Origin: Chitinivibrionales bacterium
GTDB lineage: Bacteria > Fibrobacterota > Chitinivibrionia > Chitinivibrionales > JANQEN01
Assembly (NCBI GenBank): GCA_030593665.1
Contig: JAUVGS010000161.1
Coordinates: 1-5,695 of the forward strand
Reading direction: 5' to 3'
Length of the DNA: 5,695 bases
The translations under genes were made by a program, and so were the position numbers. Of this stretch, positions 1 through 5,695 are shown one piece after another (within the stretch, counting starts at the first letter, position 1; each line of letters begins with the position of its first letter). The notes beneath the pieces are model-generated. The model was not told the origin of the DNA. It did no database searches and was given only the letters and a program-made list of their open reading frames with translations.

Positions 1-1603
1 GCATCTTTTCCCATGCCCGGATCAGCTTGACCGGGTCATAGTGGATTTTAGTGGTGGCCCAGGAGGAAACCTTATTGATGATGACCGCCGGCCGTGCGCA
101 GAGTGTTGATTCATTGGTTCCCTGCTGTGAAGAACCGGAAATCAGTTTCTTGTCGTATACCGATGTGCGCAGTATCTCCCATGCCTCGCCGGCAAGAGGC
201 TCATCTTTGCCGTATCTGCGGCGCGCATAATCCTTGATCCATTGCACCATGTCGGGGGATTGCGGACGCCAGCGCATGTCATAGAGAAACTCGTACATAA
301 CGGGGTTCATCCCGATCCCTTCCATTGTGCCGCCGATTCCAACCAGGTTCTTCCCTAACGCAGGATTAAGAGCCTTTATCGGCTCATCCGCAACCACCTG
401 GAGTCGTCCGAACATGCCGACTTTCCCGCCCCAGTCATGGATAATTGACCAGATCCAGGGCCATCCTTTCCAGCCCTCTCTACCACCCGACCATTGCGGC
501 CGGTTGTCACAGTCCAGATCGATGATGACAAGTTTGCTTTTGTCAATTCCATTGATAAGATTTTCTTTGGGATTCGAACCCCAGCCCTGAATGACCCAGA
601 CCGGATCGGATGATCCGTTTTTCATTTGTTTAAGAATATTTATTCCCGCAGCGTTCAAATTGATACCCGAGCTACTCCCGCCTTCATGAAAGGGGTCACC
701 GGAAAAGTGTTGGCATTCACCGAACAGTTTTTTCTGCTCAGTGTAGAAAACCTTTGCCATCTCGGAGTATAAGGAATCAGTGGGACTGATAAACGCCGGT
801 CTTTTAAAACCGCCAACCCACATACCCTGGTCGCGGATATCATTACTGGGATATTTCGTTTTTAATAAGTTCGGGACCGTGCCGTAAAAAGCAGGAAAAA
901 CAGGCATAATGCCAAGCTCGCGCATGCGGGTAAGGATCTTGTTTTGAAGCACCACATGGTCATCTATCCAGGACTGTGGAAGCGGACCTCCCCAGGCTTC
1001 AAGATTGCCCATGAGCCACCAGGCGAAAAATCCCGGGCCGCATATAAACTTGTTAATCTCGGTTTCGGTAAAGTTGAAATGCTGAAGCGTTTTCTTCCAT
1101 GTAGCTTCCGCGCCGACAATCGCAAGACAGAGGTTGATACCGTTTAATGCCATCCAGTCCAGCTCTTTTTCCCAGCGTCCCCAATCCCAGAATGACATGG
1201 TGTAGTTAAAAGTGCAGTAGTTTAAATAGTAGGAGTATTTGTACGGACTTACAATTTTTACCTGTCCGGGCACAGAAGGCAGTGGAGAAGGAATAGTAAG
1301 CTGGTTGCCGCACCAGGATATCTGACATTTGCAGTAGTAACGAAGATACCAGTTGAACCCTGCACTGAGTGCTACACCGCCGGAGCCTTTGATGGTAACA
1401 TGGTCGCCGGAACTTGAAATCTCAAATACATCTTTGCCATTCTCTTTTGCGATAAGCTCAAGGGTGAATTTTGATTCCAGCCCGGGTACGGCTCTCCGGA
1501 TAACGTCTTTGGCAGCGTCGATCTCGTCGGAGAAGGAGTGTTGAACTGAACAGACCACAATAACAATAAAACAAATTAAAAGAAACAATCGTTTATTCAT
1601 CAT
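1..1603 (-). CDS. GH89 alpha-N-acetylglucosaminidase (NAGLU-like), C-terminus cut by window edge
   Basis: Hydrolyses terminal alpha-linked N-acetylglucosamine (family knowledge: heparan sulfate, mucin alpha-GlcNAc). The frame is open from an ATG at 1603 to base 2, giving 534 residues; animal and bacterial relatives run to about 700-750, so roughly a quarter is missing. Seen: basic N-terminus with hydrophobic stretch (residues 5-20) and probable cleavage after SFS (residue 25); small N-terminal alpha/beta domain to about 120; TIM barrel from about 125, opening with LNYCTFNYTMSFWDW and ELDWMALNGINL, both close to human NAGLU; FFAWWLMGNLEAWGGPLP (192-209); DPFHEGG with Glu307 and GTMEGIGMNP with Glu428, aligning with the two catalytic glutamates of the family; then the start of the helical C-terminal domain (RRRYG, 461-465). 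A second ATG at 1600 is equally possible. Shine-Dalgarno is weak (GGATGGG). It follows a 332-base gap after the GH123-like gene on the same strand. Family call is firm; exact substrate is inferred. Confidence 0.95.
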   Translation of the reverse strand, partial: MMNKRLFLLICFIVIVVCSVQHSFSDEIDAAKDVIRRAVPGLESKFTLELIAKENGKDVFEISSSGDHVTIKGSGGVALSAGFNWYLRYYCKCQISWCGNQLTIPSPLPSVPGQVKIVSPYKYSYYLNYCTFNYTMSFWDWGRWEKELDWMALNGINLCLAIVGAEATWKKTLQHFNFTETEINKFICGPGFFAWWLMGNLEAWGGPLPQSWIDDHVVLQNKILTRMRELGIMPVFPAFYGTVPNLLKTKYPSNDIRDQGMWVGGFKRPAFISPTDSLYSEMAKVFYTEQKKLFGECQHFSGDPFHEGGSSSGINLNAAGINILKQMKNGSSDPVWVIQGWGSNPKENLINGIDKSKLVIIDLDCDNRPQWSGGREGWKGWPWIWSIIHDWGGKVGMFGRLQVVADEPIKALNPALGKNLVGIGGTMEGIGMNPVMYEFLYDMRWRPQSPDMVQWIKDYARRRYGKDEPLAGEAWEILRTSVYDKKLISGSSQQGTNESTLCARPAVIINKVSSWATTKIHYDPVKLIRAWEKM

Positions 1604-1604
1604 G

Positions 1605-1613
1605 TACACCCAT
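1605..1613 (+). repeat. 9-base direct repeat, left copy (TACACCCAT)
   Basis: Perfect copy of the 9-mer found at 1923-1931, lying 1 base upstream of the GH89 start. Together the two copies bound nearly the entire intergenic region. The core 8-mer TACACCCA occurs a third time in the same orientation at 1762-1769, inside the sulfatase-maturase remnant. It could be a target-site duplication, deletion microhomology or chance. Confidence 0.45.
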
Positions 1614-1625
1614 CCATTTCGTTAT

Positions 1626-1639
1626 TGTAACCGTTTGCA
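1626..1639. promoter_or_regulatory. candidate LacI/CcpA-family operator in front of GH89
   Basis: TGTAACCGTTTGCA is an imperfect 14-base palindrome with central CG and 5 of 7 symmetric pairs. It matches 13 of 14 positions of the published CcpA cre consensus TGWAANCGNTNWCA, and more generally the LacI-family operator form. It sits 22 bases upstream of the GH89 ATG, a place where a bound repressor would block transcription or early elongation. LacI-family control of glycoside hydrolase genes is common. No regulator gene is in the window and no second copy was found, so this is a candidate only. Confidence 0.35.
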
Positions 1640-1708
1640 TTTTTTTATCTTTTTTTCTTTTTTTTCTTCTTACTGTTTGACTTGTTTTTTTGTTTCTTTT
1701 TTTCACTG
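1640..1708 (-). repeat. purine (A)-rich low-complexity tract upstream of GH89
   Basis: On the minus strand this stretch is almost entirely A and G, with an uninterrupted 24-base purine run at 1648-1671. An imperfect 13-base direct repeat (1666-1678 and 1720-1732, one mismatch) brackets most of it. Read in the frame of the upstream sulfatase-maturase remnant it gives Lys/Glu-rich sequence broken by stops. It may be a relaxed mRNA leader for GH89 or degraded sequence. Confidence 0.4.
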
Positions 1709-1723
1709 AAGCATGTCTGCTTT

Positions 1724-1837
1724 TTACTGTTTCATCTCTTTTGAGAGATAATCGCAATATTTACACCCAAGATTACATCTCGAACCTACAGGTTTTGCCA
1801 TCAAATTGAAAGCGGGAGGAACACCGAAATAAATTTT
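1724..1837 (-). pseudogene. N-terminal remnant of an anaerobic sulfatase-maturating enzyme (radical SAM, anSME-like)
   Basis: After a stop at 1838-1840 the minus strand is open from 1837 and reads into PPAFNL, then MAKPVG, CNLGCKYC, DYLSKEMKQ and a TAA at 1724-1726. From the ATG at 1801 this is 25 codons. CX3CX2C is the 4Fe-4S/SAM cluster motif of radical SAM enzymes. The flanks (MAKPxG before, YLxKE after) are those of sulfatase-maturating enzymes, which convert an active-site Cys or Ser of sulfatases to formylglycine and are normally about 370-420 residues long. Similarity ends abruptly after SKEM: the usual continuation (LYPG-like) is missing in all frames of the next bases. There is no Shine-Dalgarno before the ATG. 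I read it as a stump left by deletion, not a working gene. A chance match to this combination of residues is unlikely; a functional micropeptide is possible but not supported. Confidence 0.7.
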
Positions 1838-1922
1838 TTATCTAAAATACAATTCTCCCTGGATACATATTATTTTCCTTACTAGATCTTAATAATATAT
1901 AATTATCGTTATGTGTTGCCAT

Positions 1923-1931
1923 TACACCCAT
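1923..1931 (+). repeat. 9-base direct repeat, right copy (TACACCCAT)
   Basis: Perfect match to 1605-1613, same orientation, lying 5 bases downstream (in gene direction) of the GH123-like stop codon. See the left copy for interpretation. No terminal inverted repeats were found just inside the two copies, which weakens a transposon reading. Confidence 0.45.
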
Positions 1932-1935
1932 AAAA

Positions 1936-3960
1936 TTATTTCATAAGAAATAATGCAGAAAAGAAAACTCTCCCCTTTGTTTCAAGCCTCATAATATAAC
2001 AACCCTTTCCAGCAGAATTTCCTGAAAGATCCAAACCATTCCATATTTGTATTGGTTTATTCCTACAATGCGGGTCGATTGATTTAGTATATAGAGTTTT
2101 GCCGTGTACATTATAGATTGTTATTTTGTTTCTACCGCTACCGGTATACCTATCATTAAGTAACAGGTATACTTTTCTATTAATGGAAATAACGGAAAAA
2201 CCGGAATTGGTATTCTTTGAAGCAGCACCGGTATTTATTGAAGTCTGGATATTTTTTGAAAGAGTATCCAGAAGTTTTTTTGCGTTTACAACGGAATTTG
2301 TATACTCACCGGATGTTGAAAAAGAATTTATTACGTCATCCAGCTTTATAAGCTCACTTGCACTCAACTGTTGTTTTATTATTCGAACCTTTTCAAAATC
2401 CTGCACTCCTTCACGCAGCCGTTCAAACCTTATTGAACTTCGCGGCCCCGGGTAAACCTGAAAGCAATCTCCCGCCTGCCAGGTGCGATGCCTTGTGTCA
2501 ACCAGAGGATCCTCCACCCAACTGTTATAAGCCCATCGCAGGGTACCGTCCAAACCATGTTTAATAGCGTACCAACTCAACCAGACTGCTTCAGCGGGAG
2601 GAGAATAGGTAAAATTATTTGGTCTGTTCGTAGAGGTGCAAACGTAATAGGTGGTAACCTGCCCCCGTGCTCTTCTTTTGTTGGCAATGCCGAGTGTGTT
2701 TTTATCCACGCTTTTAATACCCAGGCACAAATTATGGATATCAACGTCAATTTCGGAGTGATAACCTCCTGCCATCGAAATTTTAAGACCGGGAGCGGTA
2801 TTTTTTACCAGAGAAATAATTGCCTGCATATTAGCCAGGCCACGTTCGTCCATGACAATAGCGGTGCGGTCAATCCATCCTTTGGTAGTTAGATGATTTG
2901 CAAAAGCCGTTAAAAATGGTTCCAGATGCGATGTATATGCTACAGTACCCGGTACTATATCTATTGTTTTATATGATTGGGAAGCTGCATCATAATATTT
3001 AAACTTGTTACCCCAAGGCACCATGCTAAAACAGCTTATTTGTTCGGAAATACCAATTCCATCACAAAAATCAACATATTTATCAAACACCGTATAATCA
3101 TATGTCCAGGTAGTATCCGTGTTTTTAGTCCATTCAATCATTGAACCGTAATTATCATAACACTGCCCCCCCCATGGTTTATCAACTATTGTAGTAGTAA
3201 TACACTTCTGTCCGGCGTCTGCAAGCATGTGCAGAAGTGGTTCCATTAAATCCCAATGCTGCTGCGACCACGGCGATACTGTGTGATAACGGGATACGGC
3301 CCAGGGGTGTTGCCATAAATCAAGATGATAGCCCCACTCAAAAGGAGGTGGTAAAACAAGTTGTACTACTTTCAAATTTATTTCAAAAGTAAGTGACTGC
3401 ACTCCATTTTCCGAAATAATTATCTGTCCCTGATATTGGCCTTGTTTAGCATCTGCCGGGACATCAATTGATACCCAAACCGGCTGGACATTATCAGAAG
3501 CGATATCAACACTTTTAGCATCATCAAGGATATCAGCTACGGGCATTGTAGGGGTGGCAAATCCTTTTTTATCGACAGGGCCGGAGAGTGTGTATTTTAC
3601 AAACCGGGAACGAACACACGAACCGGGAATATCAGTAACATTATTACCACTCAGCGGCGTACAGGTACCGGTAACAGTATTCGCGCCACTACTTGTCCAA
3701 AGAACAATTTGAGTATGTACCCGCTCTCCGCGCCATGCAATTCCCGACCAGGTGAATGTTGGAGTACTCGTTGGTATTTCATCAATGTTATACCGATTGT
3801 CAACAGAACCAAAAGAGCCCTGCAACCCTTGTGCAACACTCTCCCATCCTGCCAAAACAGGATGTAACCCGAAATAAAATACTACTATCAATAGTATAGG
3901 CCAAAGGATGCTGCAATCACCTGCTCGTCGTGTTTTAACAAAATATTTTATTTTTCCCAT
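1936..3960 (-). CDS. secreted GH123-like glycoside hydrolase with DUF4091 module and C-terminal sorting domain
   Basis: Probable exo-acting N-acetylhexosaminidase; characterised GH123 members release beta-GalNAc. Counting from the ATG at 3960 (674 residues): basic N-terminus, hydrophobic segment 18-36 and likely cleavage after VLA (37); N-terminal beta-sandwich about 60-200, with AWRGERVHTQIVLW and later PVWVSIDVPADAKQGQYQG, both typical of GH123/DUF4091 proteins; a barrel from about 205, with an adjacent Asp371-Glu372 pair in VMDERG, the position type used as stabiliser and acid/base in GH123; the DUF4091 signature around 475-523 (LRWAYNSW, DPLVDTR, AGDCFQVYPGP, SIRFERLREGVQDFE); and a C-terminal beta module about 587-674 (ITIYNVHGK, WNGLDLSGN, GKGCYIMRL). 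The ATG at 3960 is chosen over GTG 3999 and ATG 3975 because GAGAGG lies five bases before it. It sits 51 bases after the EEP gene, probably co-transcribed. Sequence is divergent, so substrate is inferred. Confidence 0.88.
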   Translation of the reverse strand: MGKIKYFVKTRRAGDCSILWPILLIVVFYFGLHPVLAGWESVAQGLQGSFGSVDNRYNIDEIPTSTPTFTWSGIAWRGERVHTQIVLWTSSGANTVTGTCTPLSGNNVTDIPGSCVRSRFVKYTLSGPVDKKGFATPTMPVADILDDAKSVDIASDNVQPVWVSIDVPADAKQGQYQGQIIISENGVQSLTFEINLKVVQLVLPPPFEWGYHLDLWQHPWAVSRYHTVSPWSQQHWDLMEPLLHMLADAGQKCITTTIVDKPWGGQCYDNYGSMIEWTKNTDTTWTYDYTVFDKYVDFCDGIGISEQISCFSMVPWGNKFKYYDAASQSYKTIDIVPGTVAYTSHLEPFLTAFANHLTTKGWIDRTAIVMDERGLANMQAIISLVKNTAPGLKISMAGGYHSEIDVDIHNLCLGIKSVDKNTLGIANKRRARGQVTTYYVCTSTNRPNNFTYSPPAEAVWLSWYAIKHGLDGTLRWAYNSWVEDPLVDTRHRTWQAGDCFQVYPGPRSSIRFERLREGVQDFEKVRIIKQQLSASELIKLDDVINSFSTSGEYTNSVVNAKKLLDTLSKNIQTSINTGAASKNTNSGFSVISINRKVYLLLNDRYTGSGRNKITIYNVHGKTLYTKSIDPHCRNKPIQIWNGLDLSGNSAGKGCYIMRLETKGRVFFSALFLMK

Positions 3961-3965
3961 GTAAG

Positions 3966-3971
3966 CCTCTC
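3966..3971 (-). promoter_or_regulatory. ribosome binding site deciding the GH123-like start
   Basis: GAGAGG on the minus strand with a 5-base spacer to the ATG at 3960. The in-frame alternatives at 3975 (ATG) and 3999 (GTG) have no comparable purine block. Starting at 3960 also places a normal short basic n-region before the signal-peptide hydrophobic core. Confidence 0.65.
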
Positions 3972-4011
3972 TCATCAGAAGAAGAATGACTTGTGCCACC
4001 TGTCCATAAAA

Positions 4012-5094
4012 TCACTTCACCATAACTACTTTCGATTGACGGCTTTTCTTATCTCCAATCCAATGAACAACATACATTCCACCTGCAACCCGTTCCCCGT
4101 TGTTATCCTCGCAATCCCATACAACCCTGTCCCCGCCAACAGGCAGGGTGCGGACATTCTTTCCCCGGACAGTATATATCTCTATGTTCCGAAAATACCC
4201 GAATTGTACCAGTTTAATATTTGTCCCCGCTCCGGAAAAAACTACCCGTCTGCCCCCGGCGGCCTCCTGGTTACCCGGCCCGATGGATACTACTGCTCCC
4301 AGCAGCTCCATCTCTGATACCACGGCTTCATGGTCTGATAACTGATTATTGGGATCCGGCAGTTTTTCCGAGTTGATCCAGTTCCAGCGATCGGCAGGCC
4401 GCCAGAACAACCAATCAATCCCATAATTAAAATTGCCGGTTTCCCAATGTGCCTTCATCTCATTGATGGGAGGGGAACCTTCCCTGGCATTAAGATCTCC
4501 CAGGAGGACAATAGGCCAGTTTTCATCAATGGTACCGCCTGCTATGAGGTCGTCTATGTATTTATTGATTATTTGAGCGCTCTCTAATTGGTCCGGGGAA
4601 GAACCATTCATCCAATGGGTGGAAATAAAAGTAACGGTAGCGTTTTCCGGATCGGCGCCCCCGGACAAATCAATATCCGTGAACAATGCAACCCTTGCCT
4701 CGCTGCCGGGTAATGGGATTCTTACCACATTGTCAAAAGGAAGTTCGGAGAGCATGGCATTCCCATAGGCGCCTCCAGAAAATGCTATTCCCCTGGCAAA
4801 CTCATGATTCATTCCTGTAAGTTCACCAAAAATCGCGGCTTCATCCGCCCGTTCACCATTGTAACTTGAACGACCGTTTACACTGTCTACTTCCTGCAAG
4901 GCCACATAATCTAAATCTTCCTCATTAATAACATCCGCAATCCCATCCAAAGTAGTCCCACCATAGGCGTTCTTGATATTATAGGCCATGACATTGATGC
5001 TAATGGACTTCTCATCCTGAGCCCACGGGTGTGACCAAAAAATCGTTCCAATAAAAAAGAAAATATAGTACATGAACCTGTTTTTGTTAAACAT
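4012..5094 (-). CDS. secreted endonuclease/exonuclease/phosphatase (EEP) family protein with C-terminal sorting domain
   Basis: A metal-dependent phosphodiesterase or phosphomonoesterase fold (DNase I, sphingomyelinase, inositol phosphatase relatives). Numbering is from the GTG at 5097 (361 residues); I favour the adjacent ATG at 5094 as start, giving 360. All fold motifs are present: MAYNIKNA (Asn40), LQEVD (Glu69, metal), YGNAMLSELP (111-120), STHWMN (His161), LLGDLNA (Asp201, Asn203), IDWLFWR (Asp228) and SDHEAVVSE (Asp255-His256). The complete set suggests an active enzyme. A signal peptide (hydrophobic 9-20, cleavage about WA/Q at 26) exports it. Residues about 285-361 form an extra FlgD-Ig/type IX-like module (IEIYTVRGK, VVWDCEDNNGERVAGGMYVV, terminal KVVMVK). 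It lies 52 bases after the GH20 gene and 51 before the GH123-like gene. Substrate cannot be told: nucleic acid, phospholipid or sphingolipid are all possible. Confidence 0.93.
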   Translation of the reverse strand: MFNKNRFMYYIFFFIGTIFWSHPWAQDEKSISINVMAYNIKNAYGGTTLDGIADVINEEDLDYVALQEVDSVNGRSSYNGERADEAAIFGELTGMNHEFARGIAFSGGAYGNAMLSELPFDNVVRIPLPGSEARVALFTDIDLSGGADPENATVTFISTHWMNGSSPDQLESAQIINKYIDDLIAGGTIDENWPIVLLGDLNAREGSPPINEMKAHWETGNFNYGIDWLFWRPADRWNWINSEKLPDPNNQLSDHEAVVSEMELLGAVVSIGPGNQEAAGGRRVVFSGAGTNIKLVQFGYFRNIEIYTVRGKNVRTLPVGGDRVVWDCEDNNGERVAGGMYVVHWIGDKKSRQSKVVMVK

Positions 5095-5146
5095 CACAAC
5101 ACTTTCGAATCCATTAGTTGATTGATAATAATTTTGAAAAAATCCT

Positions 5147-5695
5147 TTACCTGGCTAAAATCGGCAACGTTACAATACCTTCCGTATCAGTAACTATCTT
5201 AAGCAGGTATATTCCGGGAGCCGTATTACGGGATACATTGTAGCTTTCTTTACCAATCCCTGAAAATGACGCTACACATTTACCCTGTAACGTAAATAAC
5301 CTGAGTGTATGTTTGCCATTGTAAATAATATCAACAGACGATTTTCTCCGGTTTATATTCCAGTGTGTTAACCCATTATTCTTCACAGGCTTTTTGTAAC
5401 TACTGTTAGTTGGATCAATAACCTCAATCTCGGGTATATCCGGAAGAGTGTCCACAAAACCCGGAGCGCGGCCTACCTCCTTGATAATTGGCTCAAAATC
5501 AGTAAAGCTTGCTACAAGCCTGGGTGACTCCCAGGTCATTTGTGAAACAGTTCGCAATTTATCAAAAATGTTATCAGCAGTGGTATTCTCAGTCTCATAA
5601 TCGGGATTATCACACCAGATATGCATCTTTGCACCGAGTAATCGGGGATGGTGAGCATCATCTAAATCTGTTCCCTGAAGATTATGCGGCTTTAA
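5147..5695 (-). CDS. C-terminal part of a GH20-type beta-N-acetylhexosaminidase with sorting domain, N-terminus outside window
   Basis: The frame is open to the window edge (182 residues visible), so the internal ATG at 5626 is not the true start. Visible residues 17-49 (PRLLGAKMHIWCDNPD, followed by ETENTTADNIFDKL) match the last barrel strand of GH20 enzymes, where a conserved Trp lines the sugar pocket, and the following helix of the LGG/AK-x-x-x-W-C/xD type. SQMTWES (51-57) matches the family's next helix. The catalytic Asp-Glu pair would lie upstream, out of view. A linker with PDIPEIEVIDPT (85-96) leads to a C-terminal beta module (about 117-182: LRLFTLQGK, APGIYLLKI, VTLPILAR) resembling type IX sorting domains. 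By family it removes terminal beta-GlcNAc/GalNAc outside the cell. First visible gene of the presumed operon. GH20 is my best call from a short fragment; another barrel glycosidase of the same clan is less likely. Confidence 0.75.
   Translation of the reverse strand, partial: LKPHNLQGTDLDDAHHPRLLGAKMHIWCDNPDYETENTTADNIFDKLRTVSQMTWESPRLVASFTDFEPIIKEVGRAPGFVDTLPDIPEIEVIDPTNSSYKKPVKNNGLTHWNINRRKSSVDIIYNGKHTLRLFTLQGKCVASFSGIGKESYNVSRNTAPGIYLLKIVTDTEGIVTLPILAR

Larger units (their letters stand above)
1604..1935. other. AT-rich intergenic region with a gene remnant
   Basis: This 332-base gap separates the GH123-like gene from GH89. It holds an anaerobic sulfatase-maturase N-terminal stump (1724-1837), a purine-rich tract on the minus strand (1640-1708), a LacI-like operator candidate (1626-1639), and three copies of TACACCCA. 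No convincing intrinsic terminator is present for the GH123-like gene and no clear -35/-10 pair for GH89, so whether GH89 is read through or independently transcribed cannot be decided from sequence. Confidence 0.7.

Noticed and set aside
1549..1552. Lipobox-like Cys18 in the GH89 signal peptide suggesting a lipoprotein
   Set aside because: The residues before the Cys are Ile-Val-Val, which lack the small residue needed at -1; ordinary signal peptidase cleavage after SFS fits better.
1734..1749. Perfect 6-base inverted repeat (ATCTCT-TTTG-AGAGAT) as a possible terminator
   Set aside because: Short AT-rich stem without a following U-run on the minus strand; it lies in the codons for the YLSKEM part of the maturase remnant and is explained by them.
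1783..1794. AACC-TACA-GGTT hairpin as a terminator of the GH123-like gene
   Set aside because: Only four base pairs, no U-tract, and more than 140 bases past the stop codon.
1842..1931. Small minus-strand ORF of 29 codons directly after the GH123-like stop, ending in MYPGRIVF
   Set aside because: No Shine-Dalgarno for its first ATG, very AT-rich, no recognisable motif. SKENNMYPG faintly recalls the maturase sequence after the Cys motif, but it lies upstream of the Cys motif and the bases do not align, so I treat it as chance.
2126..2892. Plus-strand open frames of 68-134 codons opposite the GH123-like gene, and others at 327-590, 944-1147, 3991-4345
   Set aside because: They lie antisense to well-supported coding sequences with full family motifs, have no recognisable domains and are expected shadow frames.
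3961..3999. Extended start of the GH123-like protein at GTG 3999, 12 bases... after the EEP stop
   Set aside because: The 13 added residues contain no useful signal-peptide element, and only the ATG at 3960 has a well-spaced purine-rich ribosome site.
1..5695. GC difference between the GH89 gene (about 50% in sampled lines) and the GH123-like gene (about 40%) as evidence of transfer
   Set aside because: The EEP gene between them in the operon is also GC-richer than the GH123-like gene, so the variation does not mark a clean boundary.

Overview
The window is one strand of a carbohydrate-degradation locus: all recognisable genes lie on the minus strand. Reading in their own direction (high to low coordinates) they are the C-terminal end of a GH20-type beta-N-acetylhexosaminidase (5147-5695, start outside the window), a secreted endonuclease/exonuclease/phosphatase (EEP) fold protein (4012-5094), a GH123-like protein with a DUF4091 module (1936-3960), a 332-base AT-rich gap, and most of a GH89 alpha-N-acetylglucosaminidase (1-1603, C-terminus outside the window).

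The three glycosidase families act, by family knowledge, on N-acetylhexosamine linkages: GH20 on beta-GlcNAc/GalNAc, GH123 on beta-GalNAc and GH89 on alpha-GlcNAc. The products whose N-terminus is visible all start with a signal peptide. A host-type or algal/animal aminosugar glycan (mucin, glycosaminoglycan or glycolipid headgroup) is therefore the likely target. The first three genes are spaced by about 50 bases with no terminator between them and look like one transcription unit. GH89 may be read through from it or may have its own control, because a LacI-family-like operator half-matches just in front of its start.

The three proteins whose C-termini are visible (GH20, EEP, GH123-like) end in about 60-90 residue beta-rich modules of the type IX secretion C-terminal/FlgD-Ig-like kind. 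That arrangement is typical of the FCB group (Bacteroidetes, Fibrobacteres and relatives). Mixed base composition (roughly 40-50% GC by eye in sampled lines) does not narrow this. Fibrobacterota or a related uncultivated lineage is my guess, held loosely.

The most unexpected item is in the gap. At 1724-1837 (minus) an open stretch encodes the N-terminal radical-SAM signature of an anaerobic sulfatase-maturating enzyme (CNLGCKYC, with flanking MAKPVG and YLSKE), then stops. It looks like the stump of a deleted sulfatase-maturase gene. A 9-base direct repeat (TACACCCAT) bounds the whole gap.
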